Origin: Winogradskyella aurantia
Lineage (GTDB): Bacteria > Bacteroidota > Bacteroidia > Flavobacteriales > Flavobacteriaceae
Assembly: GCF_002266855.1 (NCBI RefSeq)
Contig: NZ_NGJN01000005.1
Span: 186,001 to 250,000, forward strand
Direction: 5' to 3'
DNA length: 64,000 bases
Shown here piece by piece: positions 16,964 to 24,661 of the stretch. Positions within the stretch are counted from its first letter, which is position 1; each line of letters begins with the position of its first letter. The notes under the pieces are model-generated. The model ran no database searches and was not told the DNA's origin. It saw nothing but the letters and a program-made list of their open reading frames with translations. The position numbers and the translations under genes were made by a program.

Positions 16964-17415
16964 ATATCTACTCTTGTCTTTTCTAGACTATTGCTTTTCT
17001 ACCCCTGTACCCACACTCACAAAAGCTTCAAGCCGAGATAAAACTAACTCTTTTCTATTTTCTGGAAAATGCCTCTTATGCTATTGATTAAAAACTAAAA
17101 TCTAAGGGCTTATATAGGATTTTAGATACTAGTGGAATAATAACTAATGAATGCATGTTAGGGAAAATACTGATGTCGAACTAGTTTCAAAATCAGTTGA
17201 GCTCATACGTCTTTATTTGAAGGGTATAACTACAAGTTAAATTGAATACATAAAATAACCAACACAGTAGATTTAAAAAGATAGATAATTTATAATACTG
17301 AGTACAGTGAGGATGAATATATTTATTGGTTGCGGTTCCTCTCAAGTTTTATAGACATAATTGAAAATATTTATTTTTCAAGTCTAGCTAAAAAGTATAA
17401 ACGTAAATAATGCAC
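16964..17415. other. Gene-free 450-bp gap with a short purL-like fragment
   Basis: I see no supportable gene here. The one recognisable item is at 17000-17060: 17017-17034 is identical over 18 bases to the 3' part of purL (30023-30040), and weaker similarity continues for about 40 bases. On the minus strand the fragment can be read PENRKELVLSRLEAFV against PEGRKDEVSPWLEAFV in PurL. It could be a decayed gene remnant, a dispersed sequence or chance. The rest is AT-rich and featureless; the 3' end of the next minus-strand gene follows. Confidence 0.4.
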
Positions 17416-18216
17416 TTAATTCTTATTATGCAGTATCAATAATGGTACAGGACTGTTGAAGGTTTGTTTTAAGGTAACACTTCCGCTAAAGAGTCTATCC
17501 AAAAAATCTTTTTTGGTTCTCAACAAACACAATAAGTCGGTATTGTGATTTTTTATATGAACATTAAGGCTCTGGTTTAAGTCTCCAGCACCCGTTTTTT
17601 GCGTGAAAGTTGGTTTTAGGTCCTTTATAGCGCTTAGTATTTCTTTAAAATCTGGTGATCCATTTTCCGTTATGTTTAGGACTTCTAATTCGCTCGTGTG
17701 TAGTTCTATAATTTGTCTCAAGGGACTTAGAACGGAAAGGTCGGATAATGTATTGTCTCCAACGGCAAATACAACATGCTTTAAGTCGTTATAAGTATAA
17801 TCAAGTGGGACTACAATTACAGGGGCAGAGGTCTTTGATATTACACCTCCAGCAACGCTTCCCATAAAGACTTCCTTAAGTCCGCTGACACCTTTTGTTC
17901 CCATGACAATAAAATCATAATTTCCAGAATTGCCCATTTCCGATATGGTAGAAATTGCATAATTTTTAGCCAATCTTGTTTTAAAGGTAACTAGTGGTGC
18001 TGCGGTTTCCATATCTTTGACCAAAGCCGCCAATTGCTTTTCTGCATCCCTAATGAGGATGCTGTCAATGGATTTCATCATCAAAGCTGTAGATTGAGTG
18101 CCAAAAATATGAAGGATAGTTACCTCTAACTTTGAACCTTGAAACATATCTGTTGCATAGCGCAAAGCATTTTTTGAGGTGTCCGAAAAATCGACTGGTA
18201 CTAGAATTTTAATCAT
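17416..18216 (-). CDS. Universal stress protein with two UspA domains
   Basis: A 266-residue cytoplasmic protein of two Usp folds. The first (about 1-140) begins IKILVPVDFSDTSKNALRYA and carries the ATP-binding motif GTKGVSGLKEVFMGS near residues 110-125. The second (about 145-266) lacks the full glycine motif (only FSGSV remains), so it is probably a non-binding half. Tandem Usp proteins are usually induced by energy limitation or low oxygen in anaerobes and facultative bacteria; their biochemical role is often unknown. It is divergent from a second Usp gene at 18593 and close to the ppdK and V/A-ATPase genes. Confidence 0.9.
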   Translation of the reverse strand: MIKILVPVDFSDTSKNALRYATDMFQGSKLEVTILHIFGTQSTALMMKSIDSILIRDAEKQLAALVKDMETAAPLVTFKTRLAKNYAISTISEMGNSGNYDFIVMGTKGVSGLKEVFMGSVAGGVISKTSAPVIVVPLDYTYNDLKHVVFAVGDNTLSDLSVLSPLRQIIELHTSELEVLNITENGSPDFKEILSAIKDLKPTFTQKTGAGDLNQSLNVHIKNHNTDLLCLLRTKKDFLDRLFSGSVTLKQTFNSPVPLLILHNKN

Positions 18217-18230
18217 AGATCATAAATGAC

Positions 18231-18252
18231 GTCTCAAAATGCTGTTTGAGAC
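18231..18252. repeat. Perfect inverted repeat in the leader of the 17416-18216 Usp gene
   Basis: GTCTCAAA (18231-18238) and TTTGAGAC (18245-18252) are perfect complements around a 6-bp spacer, only 14 bp before the start codon. It could be an operator, or a leader hairpin near the ribosome binding region. Confidence 0.55.
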
Positions 18253-18592
18253 TTGTTATTAAAAATACACTTTTTTTGGTTGTTTTAATACCGATGTGCG
18301 TATACCGAAAATACAAAAAAAGAAGCAATAAAAAGAATAAGAATTTTAATAAATCCAGAGTTTAGGCACCAAAACTTTGTTTCTGCTAATGACATGGTTT
18401 GGATACCTAATTAATTTCAATTATTCTGAATTTTATTACAAATAAAAAAAGAATTTCCCTATGACAATTCTTCATGTTTTTTGAAAGATTTATCTTAACT
18501 TTGAGAGACTACTTTTGATGTTTTTATTGAATATTCCTTCCATTTAAACCTTGAAGGTGATTGTGTAATTTTGAAATAATTTTAATCTAAAT
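18253..18592. other. Divergent intergenic region between two Usp genes
   Basis: AT-rich region with no supportable gene. On the plus strand it contains a good promoter for the Usp gene at 18593: TTTA (18543-18546), a 19-bp spacer and TAATTTTG (18566-18573). I find no site matching TGAY-N4-RTCA at the activator position used by pflB and ppdK. The minus-strand promoter for the other Usp gene is not obvious. Confidence 0.5.
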
Positions 18593-19735
18593 ATGAAAAT
18601 TCTAGACAAGGTATTGTTCGCTCAAGATTTTGGTCCTTCATCTAAAAATCTTGAAAAGGTTGCTATCGATATAGCTCAAACCTTTCATTCAAAAATAATT
18701 CTCATTCACGTGTTGCCTGATGATGTCGTAAATCCAAAAGTAAAGAGTTTGCTTGATGAAACGGCTTTGTCTAAACTCAAAGAAATTTCGGCTACCCTAA
18801 AAGGTCATGGTATAGAAGTTGAAGACCCCTTAATTGAATACGGTTCAGCCCACGAAGCCATTATAAAGGCGGCATCAACTGTAAAAGCCAATTTTATATT
18901 GATAGGGTCAGGTTCACACCCAAAAGATGATAAGTTTCCGTTGGGAACAACTACAGAGCGGATTATACAAAACAGTGAAAAGCCAGTTTTGGTTATAAAG
19001 GAAAATTCGAGCTTAAACGTTAAAAAAATTCTTTGCCCTATTGATTTTTCGGAGGCGTCTAAGCGTGCGTTAACTAATGCTATTATAATGGCTCGTCGTT
19101 TTAAAGCCCAGCTTACTATTCTCAGTGTTTGTGAATTGCAGACACCCTCTTGGTTTAGTTCTAAGGGAGATATAGACAAGGAGAATGAAGCACGTTTTAC
19201 AAAACATAGTGACGAGTATGATACATTTTTAAAGCAGTTTAATCTTCAGGATGTAGAATGGATCAAAGAAAATAAAAAGGGGAATCCGGCCCAAGAGATT
19301 TTAAATACTATCAAAGCAAATAAAATTGACTTATTAGTGATGGGTACCAATGGTCGTACTGGTATAAACCGTATGATTATGGGTAGTGTTACTGAAAAGG
19401 TCATTAGGGAAGTGCCATGTTCCTTTTTAACCTTAAAATCTGAAGATGTTATTAATTTACAGTTACAATCAGATATTACGGACTTTGAAAAACTTTTTGA
19501 GGCGGGAACTCAACTCGAAAAGGATGGCTTTTATAAAGAAGCCATAGACCAGTTCAAGGCTAGTTTAAGTATTAATACCATGCACGTACCAGCCTACAGT
19601 GCCATTGCCAAATTATTTGATAAGCTAGGTCAACCCGAAAAAGCATCTTTGTACAGAAAAAGTGCCAACGAAATCAAAGAGCGGATATGGTATAGTAAAG
19701 TAGAGGAGGAAGTACGTAAGTTGAGAGGTAGTTGA
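18593..19735 (+). CDS. Tandem UspA protein with a C-terminal TPR-like extension
   Basis: A 380-residue protein with two Usp domains (about 1-142 and 145-287). The first has GSGSHPKDDKFPLGTTTE, a modified nucleotide loop; the second has an intact GTNGRTGINRMIMGS motif. Residues about 300-375 form two helical repeats of TPR character (LEKDGFYKEAIDQFKASLSI and YSAIAKLFDKLGQPEKASLY). A TPR tail is unusual for Usp proteins and suggests docking to a partner. The V/A-ATPase operon begins 101 bp downstream on the same strand, so the gene may be cotranscribed with it. A promoter is present at 18543-18573. Confidence 0.88.
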   Translation: MKILDKVLFAQDFGPSSKNLEKVAIDIAQTFHSKIILIHVLPDDVVNPKVKSLLDETALSKLKEISATLKGHGIEVEDPLIEYGSAHEAIIKAASTVKANFILIGSGSHPKDDKFPLGTTTERIIQNSEKPVLVIKENSSLNVKKILCPIDFSEASKRALTNAIIMARRFKAQLTILSVCELQTPSWFSSKGDIDKENEARFTKHSDEYDTFLKQFNLQDVEWIKENKKGNPAQEILNTIKANKIDLLVMGTNGRTGINRMIMGSVTEKVIREVPCSFLTLKSEDVINLQLQSDITDFEKLFEAGTQLEKDGFYKEAIDQFKASLSINTMHVPAYSAIAKLFDKLGQPEKASLYRKSANEIKERIWYSKVEEEVRKLRGS

Positions 19736-19755
19736 TGAAATTGAAATTGAATAAT

Positions 19756-19782
19756 GTGAGGCTGAGCGATGCCGAAGCCTAC
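19756..19782. repeat. Small hairpin upstream of the V/A-ATPase operon
   Basis: AGGCT (19759-19763) pairs with AGCCT (19776-19780), with GT and AC flanks partly extending the stem around a bulge. Its GC content is higher than its surroundings, which is typical of dispersed REP-like elements. There is no T-run. Confidence 0.35.
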
Positions 19783-19836
19783 TTATTTAAAAAGACAATA
19801 ATCTATATTGATATATATTAAAGAAACTTAAAACAT

Positions 19837-21582
19837 TTGGAAAAAGCAAAAGGCAAAGTCGTTAGCGTTAATGAATCTCTGGTGGGTGTAGAGAACACTG
19901 AAGGGGCGGTTATGAATGGCGAGGTGGCTTATATTACCATTGAAGATGGTAAGCGCCTTAAGTCTGAGGTTATTGATGTAAAACCCGGCAAATTGGTTTA
20001 TCTGCAAGTGTTTGAAGATACCTCTTGGATGAAGGTTGATGATGCTGTAGAGTTTACAGGTCTCCCTCTTGCGGTTAAACTTGGGCCAGGTATACTGGGT
20101 TCGGTAACGGATGGTTTACAAAATCCACTGTACGAATTGGCCAAAAAAGAATGGTTCTTGGAACGCGGCATGGTTGTAGAACCCTTGGATACCAATGTCA
20201 AATGGCATTTTTCCCCCGAAGTAAAAAAAGGAGATATTGTTACTGGTGCTTCCATATTAGGTTCAGTCCCAGAGAAAATTTTTAAGCATAACATTTTTGT
20301 CCCTTTTTCACTTCAAGGCGAATACACGGTCGATTCTATTGTTGAAAAAGGCGATTATACCATAAAAGATATCATTGCAACAATAAAGGATAGTTCTGGT
20401 AAAGTTTTGGAATTGACCATGGCATTCGACTGGCCCGTGAAGCAACCTATGCCATTTCACCAGCGTTCAGTACCTACGGAAACCTTACCCACAGGAATGC
20501 GTATTTTGGATGCACTATTTCCAATAGCCTATGGCGGAACGGCTTGCAGCCCAGGACCTTTTGGTGCTGGTAAAACCGTACTACAACACAGTATAGCAAA
20601 ACATTCAAGGGCAGATGTGGTTATTGTGGCTGCCTGTGGTGAACGCGCTGGTGAGGCCGTGGAGGTCTTTAAAGACTTTCCTGAGCTTATAGACCCTAAA
20701 ACCGGAAAGTCCTTAATGGATAGAACATATATCGTCGGTAATACATCCTCAATGCCGGTGGCCGCTCGTGAAGCCTCTGTTTACATGGCAACAGCCGTTG
20801 GTGAATACTATCGCAAACAAGGGTTGAACGTATTGATTTTAGCCGATTCTACATCTCGTTGGGCGCAGGCACTAAGAGAAACTTCTGGTAGAAAGGAAGA
20901 AATCCCAGGGCCAGAGGCTTTCCCCATGTATATCTCTACTTTAATTTCTGCCTTTTACGACAGGGCAGGCGTAGAGATTTTACCTGATGGAACAAAAAGT
21001 TCCTTGAGTATTATCGGTACGGTATCACCTGCTGGCGGAAACTTTGATGAACCTGTAACCCAAGCGACTCTACTGAGTACTGGTGCTTTTTTAGGCTTGT
21101 CTCGTGAATTATCCGATGCGAGAAAATATCCTGCTATAGACCGTATTGATAGTAGCTCTGCCTATCCCTCATTAATTACGGAAGATGAAGTAGGCTTTTT
21201 GAAAGAATTACTCAAAGAAGGCAAAACTATCGCCTCCAACTTATTGTTGATGGGCGAACGTGGTATAAGCAATGAGGCTTATATTACCTATCAAAAATCC
21301 GAATTACTAGATGCTGTTTTCTTGCAGCAAAACAGTTTTCATCCGGTTGATGGTGTCACCAATCCAGACCGTTTGCGTATGATGTTCGATATGGTGAAAC
21401 ACATTATTGACTCACCAGTTTATGCAGAAACCAAAGACGATATTAGGACACATTTCAACTTCTTGCGCCAAGCTTTTATCGATTGGAACTATCTAAAAAT
21501 AGAGGATGCTAAATTCGATAGTCAAAAAGCTAAAATTTTAAATCTGGTTAAACAAACAGCACATGCTAAGGAAAACGTATGA
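19837..21582 (+). CDS. ntpA: V/A-type ATP synthase subunit A, catalytic
   Basis: Catalytic subunit of the rotary V/A-type ATPase. The 581 residues contain the Walker A loop GPFGAGKT (240-247), the glutamate-bearing GERAGEAVEVFKDF segment, LADSTSRWAQALRE, and the non-homologous insertion of A subunits in the first third. The start is TTG at 19837, giving MEKAKGKVVSV, the normal beginning of the family; no ATG fits. It leads a same-strand cluster in the order A, B, E, DUF2764, D, I, K. The next gene overlaps it by 20 bases. The complex either makes ATP from an ion gradient or hydrolyses ATP to build one; the sequence does not tell the direction. Confidence 0.95.
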   Translation: MEKAKGKVVSVNESLVGVENTEGAVMNGEVAYITIEDGKRLKSEVIDVKPGKLVYLQVFEDTSWMKVDDAVEFTGLPLAVKLGPGILGSVTDGLQNPLYELAKKEWFLERGMVVEPLDTNVKWHFSPEVKKGDIVTGASILGSVPEKIFKHNIFVPFSLQGEYTVDSIVEKGDYTIKDIIATIKDSSGKVLELTMAFDWPVKQPMPFHQRSVPTETLPTGMRILDALFPIAYGGTACSPGPFGAGKTVLQHSIAKHSRADVVIVAACGERAGEAVEVFKDFPELIDPKTGKSLMDRTYIVGNTSSMPVAAREASVYMATAVGEYYRKQGLNVLILADSTSRWAQALRETSGRKEEIPGPEAFPMYISTLISAFYDRAGVEILPDGTKSSLSIIGTVSPAGGNFDEPVTQATLLSTGAFLGLSRELSDARKYPAIDRIDSSSAYPSLITEDEVGFLKELLKEGKTIASNLLLMGERGISNEAYITYQKSELLDAVFLQQNSFHPVDGVTNPDRLRMMFDMVKHIIDSPVYAETKDDIRTHFNFLRQAFIDWNYLKIEDAKFDSQKAKILNLVKQTAHAKENV

Positions 21583-22891
21583 ACATATTGATAGTATTGG
21601 AAGGGCTATTTTGACTATTGAAGCCAAAGATGTTCATAACAAGGAAATGGCGGAGATTATTTATCCCGATGGAAAAAAAGCCTTCGCTCAGGTCATCGCT
21701 TTAAATGGAAATAAAGTAACGCTACAGCTTTTTGGAGGTGGTTTTGGGGTTTCAACCGATTGTAAAGTACGATTTTTAGGAAATCCAGTCCAAGTAGGAT
21801 TTTCAGATGAAATGCTCGGACGCGTATATTCGGGTAATGGGCAACCCATTGACGGAGGACCACAACTAACGTCTGATATGACACGTGTGGCCGGACCATC
21901 CATCAACCCTGTAAAGCGGCTTATTCCAAAAAATATGATTCGTACCGGTGTGCCTATGATTGACGTTTTTAACACCTTGGTACGCTCGCAAAAAATTCCC
22001 ATTTTCGCTAGAGCTGGGGAACCGTATAACCGGTTGCTGGCCAATGTCGCCACTCAAACTGATGCTGATGTTATTATCATAGGAGGTGTAGGATTAAAAT
22101 ATGACGAATACCATTATTTTAAAGAACGTATTGAGGAAGCGGGAAGCAAGAGCAAGACGATTATGTTTATCCACACCCATCGTGATTCTATTGTTGAAGG
22201 TTTAATGGTACCAGATTTAGCCTTAGCAGTTGGAGAGCGCTTTGCGCTACAAGGTAAGAATGTATTTGTGCTGCTCTCCGATATGACGCAATGGTCTGAT
22301 TATTTACGCCAAGTGGCTAACGCTCAAGACCAGATTCCTGCGAACCAAGGCTATCCTGGCGACTTATATTCGCAACTAGCAAGCCGTTATGAAAAGGCTG
22401 CAGATATAGAAGACTCAGGAAGTTTAACCATTTTGGGTGTTACCACGATGGACGATGTAACCCATCCCGTACCTGATAATACAGGTTATATCACAGAGGG
22501 ACAATTTTTTATGAAAGATGGCTACCTAGAATTATTCGGGTCGCTAAGCCGACTAAAACAGCAGGTCAATGATAAAACGCGTGATGACCACCGCAGCATC
22601 ATGAACGCTATGGCGCGTCTGCTTTCTGAAGCTGAAGAACGTGTTAAGGCTCAAAAGTTTGGGTCAGTAAAAGATGATTATTCGTTAAGGTTATTGGATT
22701 ACCGAAAAACTTTCCAGCGTGAACTAATGGATCCATTCCGTTATTTGGAATTGGAGGATGCCTTGGATTTGTGTTGGGATATTTTATCAAAACACTTTAA
22801 AAAAGAAGAAGCGGGTCTATCCTCAGATCTAGTAGAAAAATACTGGCCTAGAAAAGGCGAATTTAAGATTTTAAAAGAACATTACGCATGA
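21563..22891 (+). CDS. ntpB: V/A-type ATP synthase subunit B
   Basis: Non-catalytic nucleotide-binding partner of subunit A (442 residues). It lacks a proper Walker A loop, with FARAGEPYNRLLANVATQ in that position, as expected for B subunits, but keeps SDMTQWSDYLRQVANAQDQIPANQGYPGDLYSQLASRYE-type conserved residues of the family in the second half. The ATG at 21563 lies within the end of subunit A, and the stop overlaps the ATG of subunit E by four bases, so all three are translationally coupled. Length is close to the 460 usual for the family. Confidence 0.95.
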   Translation: MLRKTYEHIDSIGRAILTIEAKDVHNKEMAEIIYPDGKKAFAQVIALNGNKVTLQLFGGGFGVSTDCKVRFLGNPVQVGFSDEMLGRVYSGNGQPIDGGPQLTSDMTRVAGPSINPVKRLIPKNMIRTGVPMIDVFNTLVRSQKIPIFARAGEPYNRLLANVATQTDADVIIIGGVGLKYDEYHYFKERIEEAGSKSKTIMFIHTHRDSIVEGLMVPDLALAVGERFALQGKNVFVLLSDMTQWSDYLRQVANAQDQIPANQGYPGDLYSQLASRYEKAADIEDSGSLTILGVTTMDDVTHPVPDNTGYITEGQFFMKDGYLELFGSLSRLKQQVNDKTRDDHRSIMNAMARLLSEAEERVKAQKFGSVKDDYSLRLLDYRKTFQRELMDPFRYLELEDALDLCWDILSKHFKKEEAGLSSDLVEKYWPRKGEFKILKEHYA

Positions 22892-23478
22892 GTGAACATA
22901 CGTTAGACGGTTTAATTGCCAAGGTGAAATCCGAAGCCATTGAAGCTTCAGAAAAAGAAGCGCAAAAAATCATTGCAGATGCCAAGCATAAAGCACAACA
23001 GTTATTGTCTAAAGCAGAAGCAGACAAAGTTGTACTTCTCGATGAGGCCCAAGCGAAAGCCGACGCCTTGCTCGATAAAGGAAAGGTTGCCTTGAATCAA
23101 GCAGCTCGTGATGTACAGATTTCGGTTAAGAACGATATTCAAAAACTATTTAAATCGGTTTTAGAGACCGAGATTAAGGACGGCTTTACACCAGAATTGT
23201 ACGTAAAGGTGATTTCTAAAGTTATAGACCAGTTGGGAAGCCATGTAAGTATTGCTTTGCCAGCTGATACCAAAGAGGACTTGGTTAATGCTATTAAGCA
23301 AAGTGTGGCTAAGTCTAAAACCGTACCTGAAATTATAACGAAACATAATTTACTCTCTGGACTTTCGGTGACCAAAACAGATGAAGGTTGGAGCTATGAA
23401 ATCACAGCAGAAGAAATAGCTGATTTGCTAAACCAACATCTCAGTAATAAGTGGGTTGAACTTTTAAGAAACGATTAA
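22888..23478 (+). CDS. ntpE: V/A-type ATP synthase subunit E (peripheral stalk)
   Basis: A 196-residue stalk subunit. The N-terminal half (about 5-95) is a charged, alanine-rich helix (EAIEASEKEAQKIIADAKHK and similar), predicted as a coiled coil that pairs with subunit G in better-known enzymes. The C-terminal half is a compact domain that binds the A3B3 head. The ATG overlaps the stop of subunit B. No gene for the partner G (or H) subunit is visible nearby, as seen in other Bacteroidota operons. Confidence 0.9.
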   Translation: MSEHTLDGLIAKVKSEAIEASEKEAQKIIADAKHKAQQLLSKAEADKVVLLDEAQAKADALLDKGKVALNQAARDVQISVKNDIQKLFKSVLETEIKDGFTPELYVKVISKVIDQLGSHVSIALPADTKEDLVNAIKQSVAKSKTVPEIITKHNLLSGLSVTKTDEGWSYEITAEEIADLLNQHLSNKWVELLRND

Positions 23479-24048
23479 ATGCTCACAGGAAATCTCGAAT
23501 ATCTCATAAGCAGTTTGCCGAACCTCACCTTTAGCGATTCGGAGTCAGTTCAGCATGAGGTCTCGGGATTATTTAACAAGTATGCGTTCAATACTAAAGA
23601 CACCAAAGATTTAGTTGCCATTTTAGACGAAGAAGCATCAAAATATTTATCATCAACAGCTATTGAGCGGTTTAAAAGCGTCAAATTAAATAACATTCAT
23701 TCCAAAAGTTTTCAAAATAGTGCCACTGAGGTCATTTCAGATTTTTCAAAATTCATGTTTGCCCTAAAAAGCGAATTAAAAACCGTTCGATTACAACGCA
23801 AAACTGAAGAATCAATAGGTAAAAGTAACTATGAGCTCTTAGGCGATTTACCAAAAAATCCATTACAAGCAGAAGAATACTTGCTTAATATACAATGGCA
23901 AAAATTGGAAGCCTTGTCCTTTGGGCATTACGCTGACTTTTCGGCATTGGTGCTTTACAAATTGAAATTGGAGGTCTTATTGCGTTGGTGGCAATTTGAT
24001 GCAGAAATCGGATTTAAAGTGTTTCAACAATCCTTAAGGGTAGCGTAA
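23479..24048 (+). CDS. DUF2764 family protein, putative C/d-like V/A-ATPase subunit
   Basis: A 189-residue protein that follows subunit E without a gap. Its N-terminus LEYLISSLPNLTF and its C-terminal region, with YKLKLEVLLRWWQFDAEIGFKVFQ, resemble the DUF2764 proteins found in the V-ATPase operons of Bacteroides; this comparison is from memory. In that group the family takes the place of the missing subunit C (d), which joins the central stalk to the membrane ring, but that role is inferred from operon position. It is shorter than the roughly 280 residues of Bacteroides members. The next gene starts one base after its stop. Confidence 0.7.
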   Translation: MLTGNLEYLISSLPNLTFSDSESVQHEVSGLFNKYAFNTKDTKDLVAILDEEASKYLSSTAIERFKSVKLNNIHSKSFQNSATEVISDFSKFMFALKSELKTVRLQRKTEESIGKSNYELLGDLPKNPLQAEEYLLNIQWQKLEALSFGHYADFSALVLYKLKLEVLLRWWQFDAEIGFKVFQQSLRVA

Positions 24049-24049
24049 G

Positions 24050-24661
24050 ATGGCAGACAAGATTTTAATGAATAAAAATACCTTGGCTGCCTTGAAGAAC
24101 GAACTGAAGGGCTACAAAACCGCACTGCCTGTTTTCGAAATGAAAGAACAACAGTTAAAAGAGGTTATAACGAGTATTGAAACGGCTGTAGAACGTTTGC
24201 AAATAGCGATCGAGGCTGCCGATACAGAGGTAAAGCAATGGGCTTCGGTTATGGCAGAACCGACGGTTGATTTGGGACAGCAGGTCTCAGTCTCGGAACT
24301 CAAAACCAAATCACGGGAAATAGCTGGTGTCATCATTAAGCAATTCGTTGATATTAGTTTTAACGAAAGTGAGATCGATTATTTTGAAACACCACTTTGG
24401 GTGGATGATGCCGTGGAAGCCATTAAAGACCAAACCACCAACCAAGAAATGTTAAGGTTAGAATATAAGAACCTAGAGCGCGTTCGCGAAGAATTGGCGG
24501 AAGCTAGACGTATGAAAAATGCGCTTAAGGAAGTCTTTATTCCTGAAACCCAACACAACATAAGAAAGATTGAAATCTATTTGGGCGATGTGGAACGCTT
24601 GGCGATTGGTTGCGCTAAACTGGTAAAGAAGAAAAAACAAGTAAAAAGTGAGGCCGTATGA
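24050..24661 (+). CDS. ntpD: V/A-type ATP synthase subunit D (central stalk)
   Basis: Central rotor shaft subunit of 203 residues. Two long helices, one at each end (about 10-75 and 125-190), form the antiparallel coiled coil that turns within the A3B3 head. The N-terminus (MNKNTLAALKNELKGYKTALP) and the C-terminal LVKKKKQVK tail are typical of D subunits. The stop overlaps the ATG of subunit I (bases 24658-24661). The usual rotor partner, subunit F, is not encoded in the operon. Confidence 0.9.
   Translation: MADKILMNKNTLAALKNELKGYKTALPVFEMKEQQLKEVITSIETAVERLQIAIEAADTEVKQWASVMAEPTVDLGQQVSVSELKTKSREIAGVIIKQFVDISFNESEIDYFETPLWVDDAVEAIKDQTTNQEMLRLEYKNLERVREELAEARRMKNALKEVFIPETQHNIRKIEIYLGDVERLAIGCAKLVKKKKQVKSEAV

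Noticed and set aside
19808..19821. FNR-like site TTGAT-ATAT-ATTAA before subunit A
   Set aside because: It lies only 15 bp before the start codon in very AT-rich DNA and lacks the spacing to a -7 element seen at pflB and ppdK.
21688..22053. A 121-codon minus-strand frame inside the subunit B gene
   Set aside because: It shadows conserved subunit B codons and overlaps several other frames in the same stretch, as chance frames do.
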